Positions 45,955 through 57,349 of a DNA stretch of 64,000 nucleotides are shown here, in pieces. The notes below the pieces were generated by a model. It was not told where the DNA came from, made no database searches, and saw only the letters and a program-made list of their open reading frames with translations. The stretch covers positions 3,224,001 to 3,288,000 of the forward strand of contig KV748176.1 in assembly GCA_001692895.1 (NCBI GenBank), given 5' to 3'. A program made the translations under genes and the position numbers. Each line of letters opens with the position of its first letter. Position 1 is the first letter of the stretch. Origin of the DNA: Cenococcum geophilum 1.58 (taxonomy: Eukaryota > Ascomycota > Dothideomycetes > Gloniales > Gloniaceae).

Positions 45955-46141
45955 TGTTGGAATTACAAGGTCACAGCGGAGGTATCTTGAGGGTCTAATT
46001 GATGATAGAGATGACGCAGACGATGAATATTGATTGATTCGTGATGCAGTAGATGCGGTTGATGTCTATATAGATTGCATGCGGACTTCGTCCTCGCAAT
46101 GTGTCCAGAGCTTAGTCAGCATCTCTCGCTTAATTCTGACA
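45955..46141 (-). repeat. 5' LTR of the Copia fossil
   Basis: 187 bp, TGTCAG...CCAACA on the minus strand, followed on the plus strand by the target duplication gtgta (46142-46146). Confidence 0.85.
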
Positions 46142-46400
46142 GTGTAACCCTCATATACCCATTGCAGAGCATCAAACCTCGTCTCCTCGCTGTCGTTGCT
46201 TTCTAGCGGAATGTTAATGGCGGTATTAGCCTCGTATCCCCATTCCAGATCATCAAAGCTCGTCTCCATGTTATCGCCGCTTGCTAGTGGCATGTTGGTA
46301 GTGGTGCGACCCTCATATGCCCATCGCAGAGCAGTAAAACTTATTTCTCGCTGTCGCTACTTGCTGGCGAAATTTGCGCAAGGTTACCGCGGGTATTAAA
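46142..46400 (-). repeat. 81-bp coding tandem repeat, right part
   Basis: Units begin at 46160, 46241 and 46322 with an exact 81-bp period. The minus-strand frame is open (46293-46142, continuing into the LTR by chance) and encodes 27-residue repeats with conserved ET.FD.L.W.YE. A repeat-protein gene on the minus strand was probably split by the Copia insertion. Function unknown. Confidence 0.8.
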
Positions 46401-47764
46401 AGGCGGGGGGAAATCTTATAACAGGTGTTCTTAACCAGGGGGGATTATAAGGGATTCGCACACTAGCTTAAAGGCTTAAGGATATTGTCCAACTAATTAT
46501 AGAGAAGATATTCCATGGCCTATAATAAATTAGAGATTCTGCTATTTAAAAGCATAGCTCTACTCTTATATATCTACATACTCTCTACCTAACAACCTAT
46601 AACGGCTACAAGTGCATCTAATCCCCCCCTATTATAAATTCCCCGATTTAATAGGTAATTCTAATTTATATTCATTCCTTAGTAAAACACGCCTCCTAAT
46701 AAATTATTTACTTTAAGTCCGGTAGGGCCTAAGCAGGCGCATAATTCGATTGGCTAAGGAATCCCCGGTACACTTAATACGTTTCCCTCTATAATACTAG
46801 TTAGCGACCTTAAAATATAGACTAGAAAGAGGACTAACGGATAGGTAATTAGTCCCGCCTCTTAACCTAGTATAATAACTGTCCACTTACGCCTGGGATA
46901 AAGCCTGGCTCTAGCGTTAGGACATAACTCCTTAGTTAGCTTTAATCGCTAAACGTAATCCACTGCGCTGCCGGACCTACGTCTTAGATACTTATTAAAG
47001 CAGCAGAGTAGGTAATAGAACGGACCTTTTTATAGAACCCTAGGTATACCTTTAGATATAAGGGCCGCTTAAGCGTAGGAGTTTTTATATTCTAAATTAG
47101 CTAAGCGGAATAAACTAAAGCAGGTTTAAATAGTTGTAGTAAGCTATCGCAAATTCGTATACTAAGCTTATTCGCTTTTGCAGATTCCACTTTATCCTTA
47201 ATTTTTAAGGTTATAAAAATTAAGACTGCCGCCTTAAGCTTAGGACTATTATTTGGCAAGCGGGCCTACCTAGATTTTTTAGTTTTTTTAACATTTTTAC
47301 ACTTTTAGAGACTTACATATTATTGCTAATTAATTCTAGAAGTAGAAGTAGGAACCTATAACCACCTAAAGGAACTTTTAGATTATTAAACTTCCCCCTA
47401 GCTACAACCTAATTTGTTATATTTTCCCGTACCTCTTCCCTATTAGCCCTAGTAGCATTACAGATAAGCCTAGTTAGCATAGTATAGTTTAGTAGTAGTT
47501 AATATAACTAGTAATAAAACAGCATTAAGAATCTCTAGCGGATTCTGTTAATAATAACATTCTTCGCCAATAGGACGATAGCATTATATCGCGCACTTAA
47601 GAGACGGCTAATGTCAGCGTTTAATTTTTCTTTAGTTTTAGTTACTTAGAAGAGATAAGTTAAATCCTTAGTCTATTCTAAGTAGTTGGCTTTAATACTA
47701 TTAGGAATATAAAGCTACTCCTCCTTTATATTTAGTAAGCACTAAAGGTTAATATTTAGTAAGA
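46401..47764 (-). pseudogene. Unrecognised degraded relic, possibly the 5' part of the repeat protein gene
   Basis: Coding-like patches appear on the minus strand (VYRGFLSQSNYAPA.ALPDLK near 46740; KAAVLIFITLKIKDKVESAK near 47230), with RIP-type stops. They lie upstream, in minus orientation, of the 27-residue repeat array, so they may be the N-terminal part of the same gene. No domain is recognised. Confidence 0.3.
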
Positions 47765-48030
47765 GGGCTTTGTCTAGCAAAGGCTCTATAACTAATGACT
47801 TGCTTTAAGGAGTGCTCAATACTAAAGAGTCGTTTAGTAAAGGGCTTTAGGCATTAAACAAAGGCTCTATAACTAGTGACTTGCTTTAAGGAGTGCTTAA
47901 TACTAAGGAGCCGTCTAGTAAAGGACTTTAGGTATTAGATAAAGACTCTATAACTAGTAAATCGCTTAGAGAAATGCTTAACGTTAAGTATTTATCTAAG
48001 ACTAGATACCTTAAGGCTTGCTTAGCTCTT
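47765..48030 (+). repeat. Second 81-bp tandem repeat array
   Basis: 'aggctctata' recurs at 47781, 47862 and (RIP variant) 47943, an exact 81-bp period with about three units. The plus strand reads a 27-residue repeat (NKGSITSDLL.GVLNTKEPSS). Its sequence is unrelated to the 81-bp array at 43.4-46.4 kb. It ends about 20 bases before the Gypsy 5' LTR. Confidence 0.75.
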
Positions 48031-48051
48031 AGACATAGTATCTAGGCTAAT

Positions 48052-48266
48052 TATAAGGGATATTATTGCGGACACCTCGGGTTGCCCTTAGGACAACCCC
48101 CGGACGCCCCTTAAATAGTCGCCGGTTACGTGCTGGAGGCACATGCCCGTAGTATATAGTCTCCACGATCCTAGAGGCCTTACCTCCTTAAGGATTCGTC
48201 TCTTTCACTAATCTATCCTATTCCAATCGTGTCTTTATAGCCCCCTATCTACAAGATCCCCTTACA
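48052..48266 (+). repeat. 5' LTR of the Gypsy fossil
   Basis: 215 bp, T(G/A)TAAGGGATATTATTG...CCCCTTACA, preceded by ctaat. It contains the direct/inverted phrase 'ttgcccttaggacaaccc'. Confidence 0.92.
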
Positions 48267-51200
48267 TTTAAATCCTTCCTACTCTTTTTTAGAAGGGTAG
48301 TCGGCTTTAAGGACTAGATTGTTTATTTACATCTTTTATTAATAACCACTATCCTCCCTTAAAAATCTCGCGATAACCTAAACGGAAACTCTACGGATAC
48401 CTTATGGAAAGCCGTCGCGTAAAGGTAGGAAGGTCCCTCTAATAGCGAGAAATTGCGACAATATAACCCTCTAGGCAAGACGGCCGAACGAGCCCTAATA
48501 CCCAGATGCTCCAGGAGCTTAAAGACTCTCACATACCTACAGTTACCACTAAGGAAAACGCAGATACTCTCTATAACAGTTATAACACTACCAGAAAGCA
48601 ACCGGAACCCCTCTTGCCCCACCTAAGCCAATTAGAAGATTAAGCGCCAGAGGCGACTTTAAGATCTTCCCCTAAGCTAGAAATGCTAGAGGAATATACT
48701 AACGCGTCCGACTAGGGAACTAACTAGAACCCTCCCGGAAGACCACCGGCCTATAATTAGTATAGTGGCGGTGCATAGACTGCTTACAAGCTAAGCGGGC
48801 CTACCCCTTTAGGTAATCTAAGCTAATCACTAACTTAGGACCCGAGCCTCGTTAGGAAGCCTATACTAGCTACTAGTACTAATACTACCTCTATAGCAGG
48901 AGCCTCCCCAGGCCTAAATTTAAAAGGTTAAGAGCCCTATACCAATCTCCTTTAAGATAGATATTAGGAAGCTGTCGCAAGGCTCTTAAAAGCTATGCGG
49001 GAGGAAGCTACTAATAAATATATTAGAACCCTTTAAGGGCAAATTTAGATCTAGTAGGGTCTAATCTAAGCTAGGCAAATTCTTTTATAACCTAGTTAAG
49101 GCTAAGGGCTTTCTAGGAGCTACCTAATACCTACCTAAAAAGGTATAGAAGACTTAGAGAGTTATCTACGCTATAAACAGAAAAAGGATATAGACTAACT
49201 AGCTAAGGCCTCTAGTAGTTTAGAACTCCGCCATAGACCTAACGCCTAACAGTTAGACAATTAGGTTTATAAGGTAAACAACTTCTTTAAAATGCTAATA
49301 ATACAAGATAATACCAAAGAGCGTATATGCTAGATTATTAGCAAGATTAAAGACCGATCGCTAAACTAGATTATACTTAATTAGCTTAATAAAGAGCAAA
49401 TTACTACATAGTTATAGCTATAAACCTTCCTAAAGAAATAGACTTAAGATCCATATATTATATAATATAATAATACAAAGCTATTTTGGAATAGGATATA
49501 GCTAGACCGCTATAACTTCCGCTAGTTTATAAACTTTATAGAAACTTATACTTAATAGATAAATCTAGAGCCCTTTAAAAACAAGAACGGTAGCATCTAT
49601 AAGAAGGAGAAGATTGGGTTTATCTAGGCTAGAATTAAGCTAGCAATTCGTAATAAAATAAAGTGCGTGGGAGCCCTATTATAGATCACTATATATGCGG
49701 ATTTCGAACGAGCAGTTCTAAACGCTAAAGACGCGGTAAGAAACCAGACCTCTTTTAGTAGGAAGCTAGGGGGTTACTAGAAGCGCGGGCACTCTAATAG
49801 TAATATAGGGCAGACCCAACCTTTAAAGAAGCCGTTCTTAAAGAAAACTTTAAAAGGGTTAAAGTTAGGAACCTTAAATAATAGAAAAGACTCCTAGGGC
49901 TAACCCGATACCCGTTTAGTACCTTTATAGAAATACTCTAAAAAGTTAAGAGAAAACTCCAGAGGTAGATCTTATTAGAAAAACAAGTAGAGTAATAACC
50001 GCACTAATAATCTAAAAAAAGAAAAGCTCTAGTTATAGACCTCTCCTAGCTATAACTAGGGCAAGATATAGAAGGAGAGACTCTCCATATTGCTATTAAG
50101 CTGGAAATAACACTCCCTATAGGTAAGGTATAATAGTTCTAAGCACTATATAACAGCGGCGCTGAAATTAATCTTATATAATATAATTTAGTAAAAGAGC
50201 ATAAACTTATCCTATTGTAAAGGTAGCAGAAACCTATTATAGGCTTTCTAAATAAGCATTAAATCAAGCTATATAGTGCCTATAAGCTTATAGTATTAGT
50301 GGCCGATATATACAACCGCACTAAGGCGGTCGGCCCGCAACCCTTCTAGGTGGCTGACTTCGTAGGTTACGACCTTATCCTTAAATACCCTTAGCTTGCG
50401 AAAGCAGATCTTAAGATACGCTTTAAAACAGGAGCCTTTAAATAGTGGAATAATAAAGATTTGGAAGGGCGTATATTACTAATAAGCCTAAAGGATATTC
50501 TAGAGAATATAGCCCCAGGTAAAATAGTATACACTCTACACCTAAAGGAGTATCAAATCCAACCCCTATTTAATAGCAAGATAGGTATAGAGCTTAGTAT
50601 AGGTAACAACCCCTCTATAATAGAGACCCTATGGGGAACTACTGGATAGGTCGCGGAGACATTATAGGGAGGCGGCGATCTTAAGGATCTTATAAGATAC
50701 TTTAACCGCCATAAGTTACTCTGGCTTAAGCAATATACGGAGAGTATACTATAGTACCTTAAACGCTACGTTAAGGAGTTCCCTACCCTTTATTAGCTAC
50801 CGTATAAAACGATTTAACGTATGGTGGCAACTATATATAAGCAACCACTATAGCGTATAATACTGCCCGCGAGCATTCTAAGGGAGCTCCGGGACCTACC
50901 TAATAATAATATAGAGGATAAACGCGACCCTAATTTGTTAAATATTCTAGTAGGCCTAAGGGACTTACTAAGGGTATTTTCGGGTAGGAGAGCTAAAGTC
51001 CTACTACAGAACTTAGAGTATAATTACGTAATTAATTTAGAAGAAGGCAAATAACTACTAAACTTTCCTATCTATAACCTCTCGCGTAAAGAGCTTAAGA
51101 TCCTATAGGAGTACCTTAATAGCTTACTAGAAAAGGGATGGATCCGGCCTAGTAAGTTACCGTTAGGCGCGCCAATCCTCTTCGTCCCAAAACTAGATAG

Positions 51201-54200
51201 AACCATAAGGCTATACGTAAACTATCGCAGTCTTAATAAGATTATAATTAAGAACCGTTACCTACTACTACTAGTTAGTGAAATACTAGATCGACTATCT
51301 AGGGCAAAGATCTTTATAAAGTTAGATCTACGAGACGCCTATTATAGGCTCCGTATTAAAAAAGGGGATAAGTAAAAGACCGCTTTTAAGACCTAATACG
51401 GCCACTTTAAGTATCTAGTGATGCCTTTCGGGTTAGCTAATGCGCCTATAATATTCTAATTGTACATTTATAGAGCCTTAGGGGGACTAGTTAACCGCAT
51501 ATACGTTATCTATTTAGATAACATCTTAATTTACTTAGAAGATAAGGATTAACACAAGTAATACGTCCGCGAAGTACTGGAACGTTTAGATAATTAGGGC
51601 CTCTACGCCAAAGCGTTAAAGTATATCTTTAATACTAAGTAGGTTAAGTTCCTAGGTTACATTATAACGCCTATAGGTGTAGTTATGGACCTAGTACGGG
51701 TGTAAATAATCTAGGAGTAGCCGGAGCCAGAGAGCTACTAGGATGTTTAAGTATTCCTAGGCTTTGCCAATTTCTATAGGCGCTTTATCTATAACTACTT
51801 GGACATCGCCTAATACCTATCTAACTATATTACGGAAGCTTTCTAAGACCTAACCTAAGGAGCAAAAAGCTTAAAGGCGGTAAGAAAGAAAACTAAGAAG
51901 GGATTAACCAAATAGTATAAGCCATAGTTATGGCCTAGAAAGGTTTAGGAGGCCTTTTAAAAACTTCGCGTAAAGTTTACGAAAGCTCTATTACTACGGC
52001 ATTTCAACCTAGATTAGCCATTAATAATAATAACTAATGCATCGAATTTTGCCCTCGCTAGTATCCTACTATAACCTAATAGGCATCTAGACGCTACCCA
52101 GCTCCATTAAAGACCAGTAATATTTTATAGCAGAAAATTCCAGAGACCTAAAGTTAGGTATTATACCCACGATAAGGAACTACTAGCTATAGTTAACTAC
52201 TTTAAACAGTGGCGATATTACCTTAAGCACGCGAGCTATACCACTTGTATACTCTTAGATCACTATAATCTACGCTACTTTATAACTATAAAGGAGCTTA
52301 TACCTTAATAAGCTAGATAGGCAGAGGAGCTTACGTAATTTAATTTTAAGATTAAATATAAGCTAGGGGAAAACAACCCTACTAATAAACCATTACGACG
52401 GCCAGACTATACCAAAGGCTTTAAAACGGGAGAAGGAAAACAGATAATAAATATCTTACTCCCTATATTATAGAACAAGCTCCAGGTATAAGATGCTTAA
52501 GTACCCACAGCTCTATACACTAAGTCTCAGGCGGTGTAAGCCCTATTGGTTTCCACTAACATTCTAGCTAGTACCCGGTCCATTACCAATAAGGGTCCGA
52601 ATATACCTAAACAGGACATCCCCAATATATTCTTGGAACCTAGTAATACACCATCCTTAATTACTAAGCTATCCCCTTAAACTAATAGCAAAGCCATAAA
52701 GTAATTAGAACTTAGAGCCCTGTAATAACTAAAGGACTTTAACCTTATAGCGGCCTTCCTAACGCACGCATATTAAAGAGTTGCAAGATCCATAGTACCA
52801 TCTAGTTTTATACTTAGAGCAGTATAGAATAAAACAGCTTTTACCTAGGAATTATTTAAAAGGTTAACGGATCTCATCTATAAGGTGTAACGGAGGGACG
52901 CTTCCTATACTATTCTTAATATAAAAGTAGACCGGAAACGTAACAGAAAGGAAGCTGCTAGGCGCTACTATTAAGAACTAAACCCAATAGGCCTACTACG
53001 TAAAGGTAGTAAGGTTTGGGTACTATAAAAAGCAAATCTATAACAGAAGATTCTTATAAAGAATTACAATAATCCCCTAGGCGGCCACTATAGTCAAGTA
53101 AAAATAGTGGAATTACTTTAGCGCAAATACTATTAGCTAAAGCTTAATTAGGAAATAAAGGAGTATATTAGCTATTACGAGAAGTGTTAAGTATATAAGA
53201 TCCACAGGCACAAGCTATAGGGTCTACTTAAATTAGTTCCCCCCGCCAGTAAGCTATAGCGACATTACGCCATAGACTTTATTATAGATCTCCCGCCATC
53301 TAAAGATGGCCAAGGACAAACATATAATTCGGTCCTTGTACTTATTAATAGGTTTTTAAAGTACGTCTAATACCTTCCCGTTAACAAGACAATTAATACA
53401 TAAGAGCTCGCCAACCTAATTAAGGAGAAATGCTTTCTTAAGGTAGATCAGCCACACTCTATTATCACTAATAGGGGCAGCGTCTTTATAAGCTAGTACT
53501 AGTTAGATCTATACTTCCATTTAAAGATAGACTACTATTATAGTATAGCTTTCCACCTATAAACGGATAGGTAAACGGAACGCTAGAACCAGGAACTAGA
53601 GTCTTACCTACGGATATATTTAAACTACTAGCAAGACAACTAGTATAAGCTACTTCTATACGCGGAGTACGCTTATAATTTAAAGTAATATATATTATAT
53701 AAGTATGCACCAATCCAGATTACCTATAGCGTCTAACTATTTGGGTTTAATAGTATACCCAACAATCACTGGCTAAAGCCGCATAATTAGTTATAGGATC
53801 CTACCAGAAAGTCCAAGGATATCCACTAAAGAGTATAAGGATACCTCTAGAAATAGAAGGAGTAATAAAAGTATACAAAGCAGAGCCTACAAGATGCCTA
53901 AAAGTAGCAGAGACTTTAGTATAACCGCAAGCACCAGAACAAGCATTTTAGAGTAGGCAATGAGGTTCTATTATATTCAACAAATATTAAAACCCGTTAA
54001 CTATTAAAGAAGCTTAATGCAAGATACCTAGGTCCCTTTTAAGTCAAGGAATAAATTAGTAAGCTAGCCTATTATCTCTAGCTACCCCTATCTATAGCCT
54101 ATATGCATCTAGTGTTTCACATAAACCTACTAAAGCTATAGCATAGACCACTACTAGAAAAGAACTTCCGTCCAGGCCTAATTAAACACCCTAAGGTAGT

Positions 54201-54399
54201 GGGCGAGCGGTACAAAGTTAAAGCTATACTATGCCATAAGTCTATTAAGAACAAGCTTCAATTTAAAGTTAAATAGCTAGGCTAGCCCGCTAAGGACTCT
54301 ATATAGGAACCAGAGGATCACCTTAATTATTACAAAGATATTCTAAAAGAATATTAGGACTAAGGTCCACAATCTATAAATCGCAAAAAGCACTCTAAT

Positions 54400-56740
54400 A
54401 CTACGGTGTCATCGCGACCTATAAAGAAAGCTTACGAAAAGAGTAAATAGGTTAAATCGGATATAGAACGGACAAGCTCCGGAAACCATAAGGATTAGGG
54501 CTATATAGCCCAAGGCAGGATAGGTCCTTAGCCTTTTCACGTACATAGTATAAAGTTAATAGAGCATTTTGCTAGAATTATATTCCTATTTATTAATCTA
54601 TACCAGGAACATTGTTCCTAGGGCTCCTAAGCCCTTCTTAAAAACCTTCTAAGGCCTTCCTAAGCACCTAATCAAGGTCCTTAATTACTACTATATATAA
54701 GAATGAATCCCAAAAGTCCAAACCACAAATACCCAATCTAAAAAGCCACTACGCCCTATCATTATTAGGAGTAGGATTAGTATCCATTAGGCCACTAAGT
54801 AATAGCTAACGAGAATGGGATCTAGATGCCTTAGTAGGCGTATAAGTAGGCATAAAAATAGGGGTAGGACAATAAGGTATAGCTAGAGCAGAGACTCTTA
54901 AACGCTTAACACTAATATTAGGTCCAAACCAATACTAACGAAGCTCTTATAGCGTAAGCTTATAGTTAATAAAGACATGCTTAAGCCCAGAATAAATAGA
55001 GACGTTGGCTAGCTAGCACAGTCTAGAACTACCAAGACCTTACTACAGTAACCGTTAGTTACCTATCCGCTAGGTACCCGAAGGGTAACCTACCTAATAC
55101 CGCATCATATTATACTCTTTCGAAACTTAACGCGCATACGCGAACTCCTTCCTATAGTAGACGGCAACCTTCTTCTTATTACCCCTATCCCTTATCCTAT
55201 CCTCAGTATACCAACCTTACTCTTATATCAGGCGTTACTAGCTAGCTTGCTAGGAATTATAGGCAGTATAGATAGCCGTGGCATAGTCTTAAATTTGGCT
55301 AAGTTATTTAGCATTTACACTAGAATAAGAGAGAGCCCAGGCGATATAGTAGTTAAGGACATTAAAGGAACGTCGCCACTTAGGCCCAGGCTATTATTAA
55401 AGCTTAAAGTCAGCAATAGAAATCTATTAAGGATAGAAAAACTTACCTTAACGTAACTACCGCTCTTAGTACGCATGCATCGATCACAAGGACTAAAGGT
55501 ATTGGATTTAACACAGTGCGTCTTATTATAAGCCTCCAGAATTCTATTATCAGATTTCTGGTCTTTTAAAGACGTATAGGCAAAATCATTTAGGTAGGAC
55601 TAGCACTAGTTACGGGTCAGCGGGGGTTAGGGTTCCATATACAAAGGTAGGGCTAAAATACGCTATAGAATTTGCTTAAAAGAGCAGTTAGCAGAAGAAC
55701 AAAGAGGCATATTAAATTATTAATAAAAAAAAAGAAAATCTTAATAATATATCAAAGATACGTCCAAAATTGGATGACGGTTAATAGCAAGAAGTAAGGT
55801 GTTTAAGAAAAGGAGCAGCTTAATAAGCAAGGCGTCTTTATACTTTACCTTCCAATACCCTTCCGGTAAATAACCGCAACCTTACCAATATAACTCCGTT
55901 ACAATAGCGCTATTCAGAAGAAAGAAAACACGCATATAAGTCATTTAACCATCACTTCCTTATAAAAACTAACTATGCGGCCGGGGGAAGGCAATTAAGA
56001 CGTTAAATTAAAGACGCATATAGGTTAAATTAGACCTAAAATAATACCACAGTATTAAAGAACAACGTTATAGACGTTCTTAACAATCGCACAATAGCTA
56101 TAATTGCTATCGCGAAATGTCCCTATTTGCTAGGTAGTAGAGCTACGCCAAATATATAGCACAGGACTACTAGATTTAAAACCACATGCACCAAATCTTA
56201 AAAGATAAGTCTCTTTAACTAACTAATTAATATCTTAACCGCATCTAATAACCTAAGGGCAAATATGGAAGCAATGCGTTAGTAACGTAGGGGATTATAA
56301 GAAAAGGATTATAAGAAAAGATTATAGACCATATTTTAGTAGTTAAAGACGACGGCAAGCTAAGGCTCTATATATTAAATCCTATACTAAAGGTTTTACG
56401 GAACTATACTAGAATACCAAATTGCCTATAATACTTATAATTAATTATAGACTGGTATAAAGGCTTAGAAGCAGAGTTGCATAAAAATCCCTATATCAGC
56501 CTAGGTAGTTACTAGCATACTTCTAATAGGCTTCTAATAGGTCTCCTAGTAATCCTTACATCTTTTCTCCAGTTATATTTTTTCCTTATTAAGGTTTTTT
56601 AGGAGTTTAAAGCAGGGGTTAGATAAATAGATAATATACAGCGGTATGCCGACACCTCTCTAACATCTCTCCGAACCTCTTCTGGGATAAGCCCTTATAA
56701 TCTCCCTACCGCAAGGTAATGGCGATGGGGGCCGACCGTA
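54400..56740 (+). other. Extra 3' region of the Gypsy fossil, content unrecognised
   Basis: Downstream of the chromodomain lies about 2.3 kb before the 3' LTR. Around 55247-55456 a 69-codon open stretch reads SIDSRGIVLNLAKLFSIYTR, and the downstream phrase MHRSQGLKVLDL is coherent with it. This may be captured host sequence, an inserted older element or an extra ORF. Near 56319 there is a VVKDDGKLRLYI-like phrase reminiscent of a second reverse transcriptase, which would favour a nested older fragment. Confidence 0.4.
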
Positions 56741-56755
56741 AGAAGGGGGGGGCAA

Positions 56756-56970
56756 TGTAAGGGATATTATTGCGGATACCTTAGGTTGCCCTTAGGACAA
56801 CCCCCGGACGCCCCTTGGATAGTCGCCGGTTACATGCCGGAGGCACGTGCCTATAGTATATAGTCTCCACAATTCTAGAGGCCTTACCTCCTTAAGGATT
56901 TGTCTCTCTTACCAATCTATCCTGTTCCAATCGTGTCCTTATAGCCCCCTGTTTACAAGATCCCCTCACA
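56756..56970 (+). repeat. 3' LTR of the Gypsy fossil
   Basis: 215 bp, TGTAAGGGATATTATTG...CCCCTCACA, followed by ctaat at 56971-56975 and preceded by a 9-base G-run. Confidence 0.92.
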
Positions 56971-56975
56971 CTAAT

Positions 56976-57349
56976 AAAGTAATAAGACTTTAAAACTAAT
57001 AGACGCATTAGCAAATTTACATTAAAGAAGACCTAGCTAGTTACCTCTTTATCTATAAGAGCTTTATTAAGTAATAAAGACCTAAACCGCTGGAATCCAG
57101 GCTTACTAATATCAGCGCCCATTATTAAGGCGCCGTAGGTATAAGTACAAAAAGGTTATTAGAGATGTCTGGGGAAGCCTATACCATTTAGGCTATGCCA
57201 AGGCGCCTATTCGTGCCTATAAAGTAGGCGCCTTAGTATAGCCTAATATCTACCAACTAATTCCTAGAACGTAATGGACGTATACGCTTCCTACACAATA
57301 GGACTAGAAATATAGCAGTGCTAGCATCTAAAAGATTTGCGAGATCGGA
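56976..57349. other. Degraded sequence with an inverted short motif
   Basis: A phrase 'gccaaggcgcctattcgtgcc' in short form and its inverted relative 'gtaggcgccttagtatagcc' lie at about 57196-57242. They may form a hairpin. There is no gene. Confidence 0.4.

Larger units (their letters stand above)
43548..46141 (-). mobile_element. Ty1/Copia-type LTR retrotransposon fossil
   Basis: LTRs lie at 43548-43742 (195 bp, 3' LTR) and 45955-46141 (187 bp, 5' LTR), with TG...CA ends on the minus strand and the target duplication gtgta on both sides. A primer-binding site next to the 5' LTR (45938-45954) matches the half-tRNA(iMet) type used by Copia elements, and a G-run beside the 3' LTR is the polypurine tract. 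Parts in order on the minus strand: gag with UBN2-like helices (45613-45320), a CCHC knuckle (CRVCYQEGHYWEDC, about 45110-45065), a repeat-rich spacer, the beginning of the reverse transcriptase (about 44440-44265) and RNase H (44138-43902). At 2.6 kb it is much shorter than a full element; it looks broken, with several breaks. LTRs differ by only about three transitions and one short indel, so it is the youngest LTR insertion here. Confidence 0.85.
48052..56970 (+). mobile_element. Ty3/Gypsy chromovirus LTR retrotransposon fossil
   Basis: 8.9 kb with 215-bp LTRs (48052-48266, 56756-56970) and the 5-bp target duplication ctaat, so the ends are whole. Order on the plus strand: gag-like region (about 48350-50000); protease with a NSGAEINLI-type motif (about 50138); reverse transcriptase (about 51100-51600), showing KLDLRDAYYRLRIKKGDE and MPFGLANAP; RNase H (about 52015-52290); integrase with a zinc finger and a catalytic core (YAIDFIIDLPPS, about 53130-53950); and a chromodomain-like end (about 54210-54360), which marks a chromovirus. 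A G-run before the 3' LTR is the polypurine tract. An extra 2.3 kb (54.4-56.7 kb) follows the integrase. It is broken, with very many RIP-type breaks throughout. LTRs differ at about 22 sites, all transitions, making it the oldest of the three LTR insertions if RIP exposure was similar. Confidence 0.92.

Noticed and set aside
53486-53713. 75-codon minus-strand open frame
   Set aside because: It lies opposite the integrase region of the Gypsy fossil and has no family likeness.
55440-55570. A 'MHRSQGL' phrase resembling a motif of Pif1/RecD-type helicases
   Set aside because: No Walker A or other helicase motif was found upstream in frame. A single short phrase is not enough to call a helicase or a Helitron.
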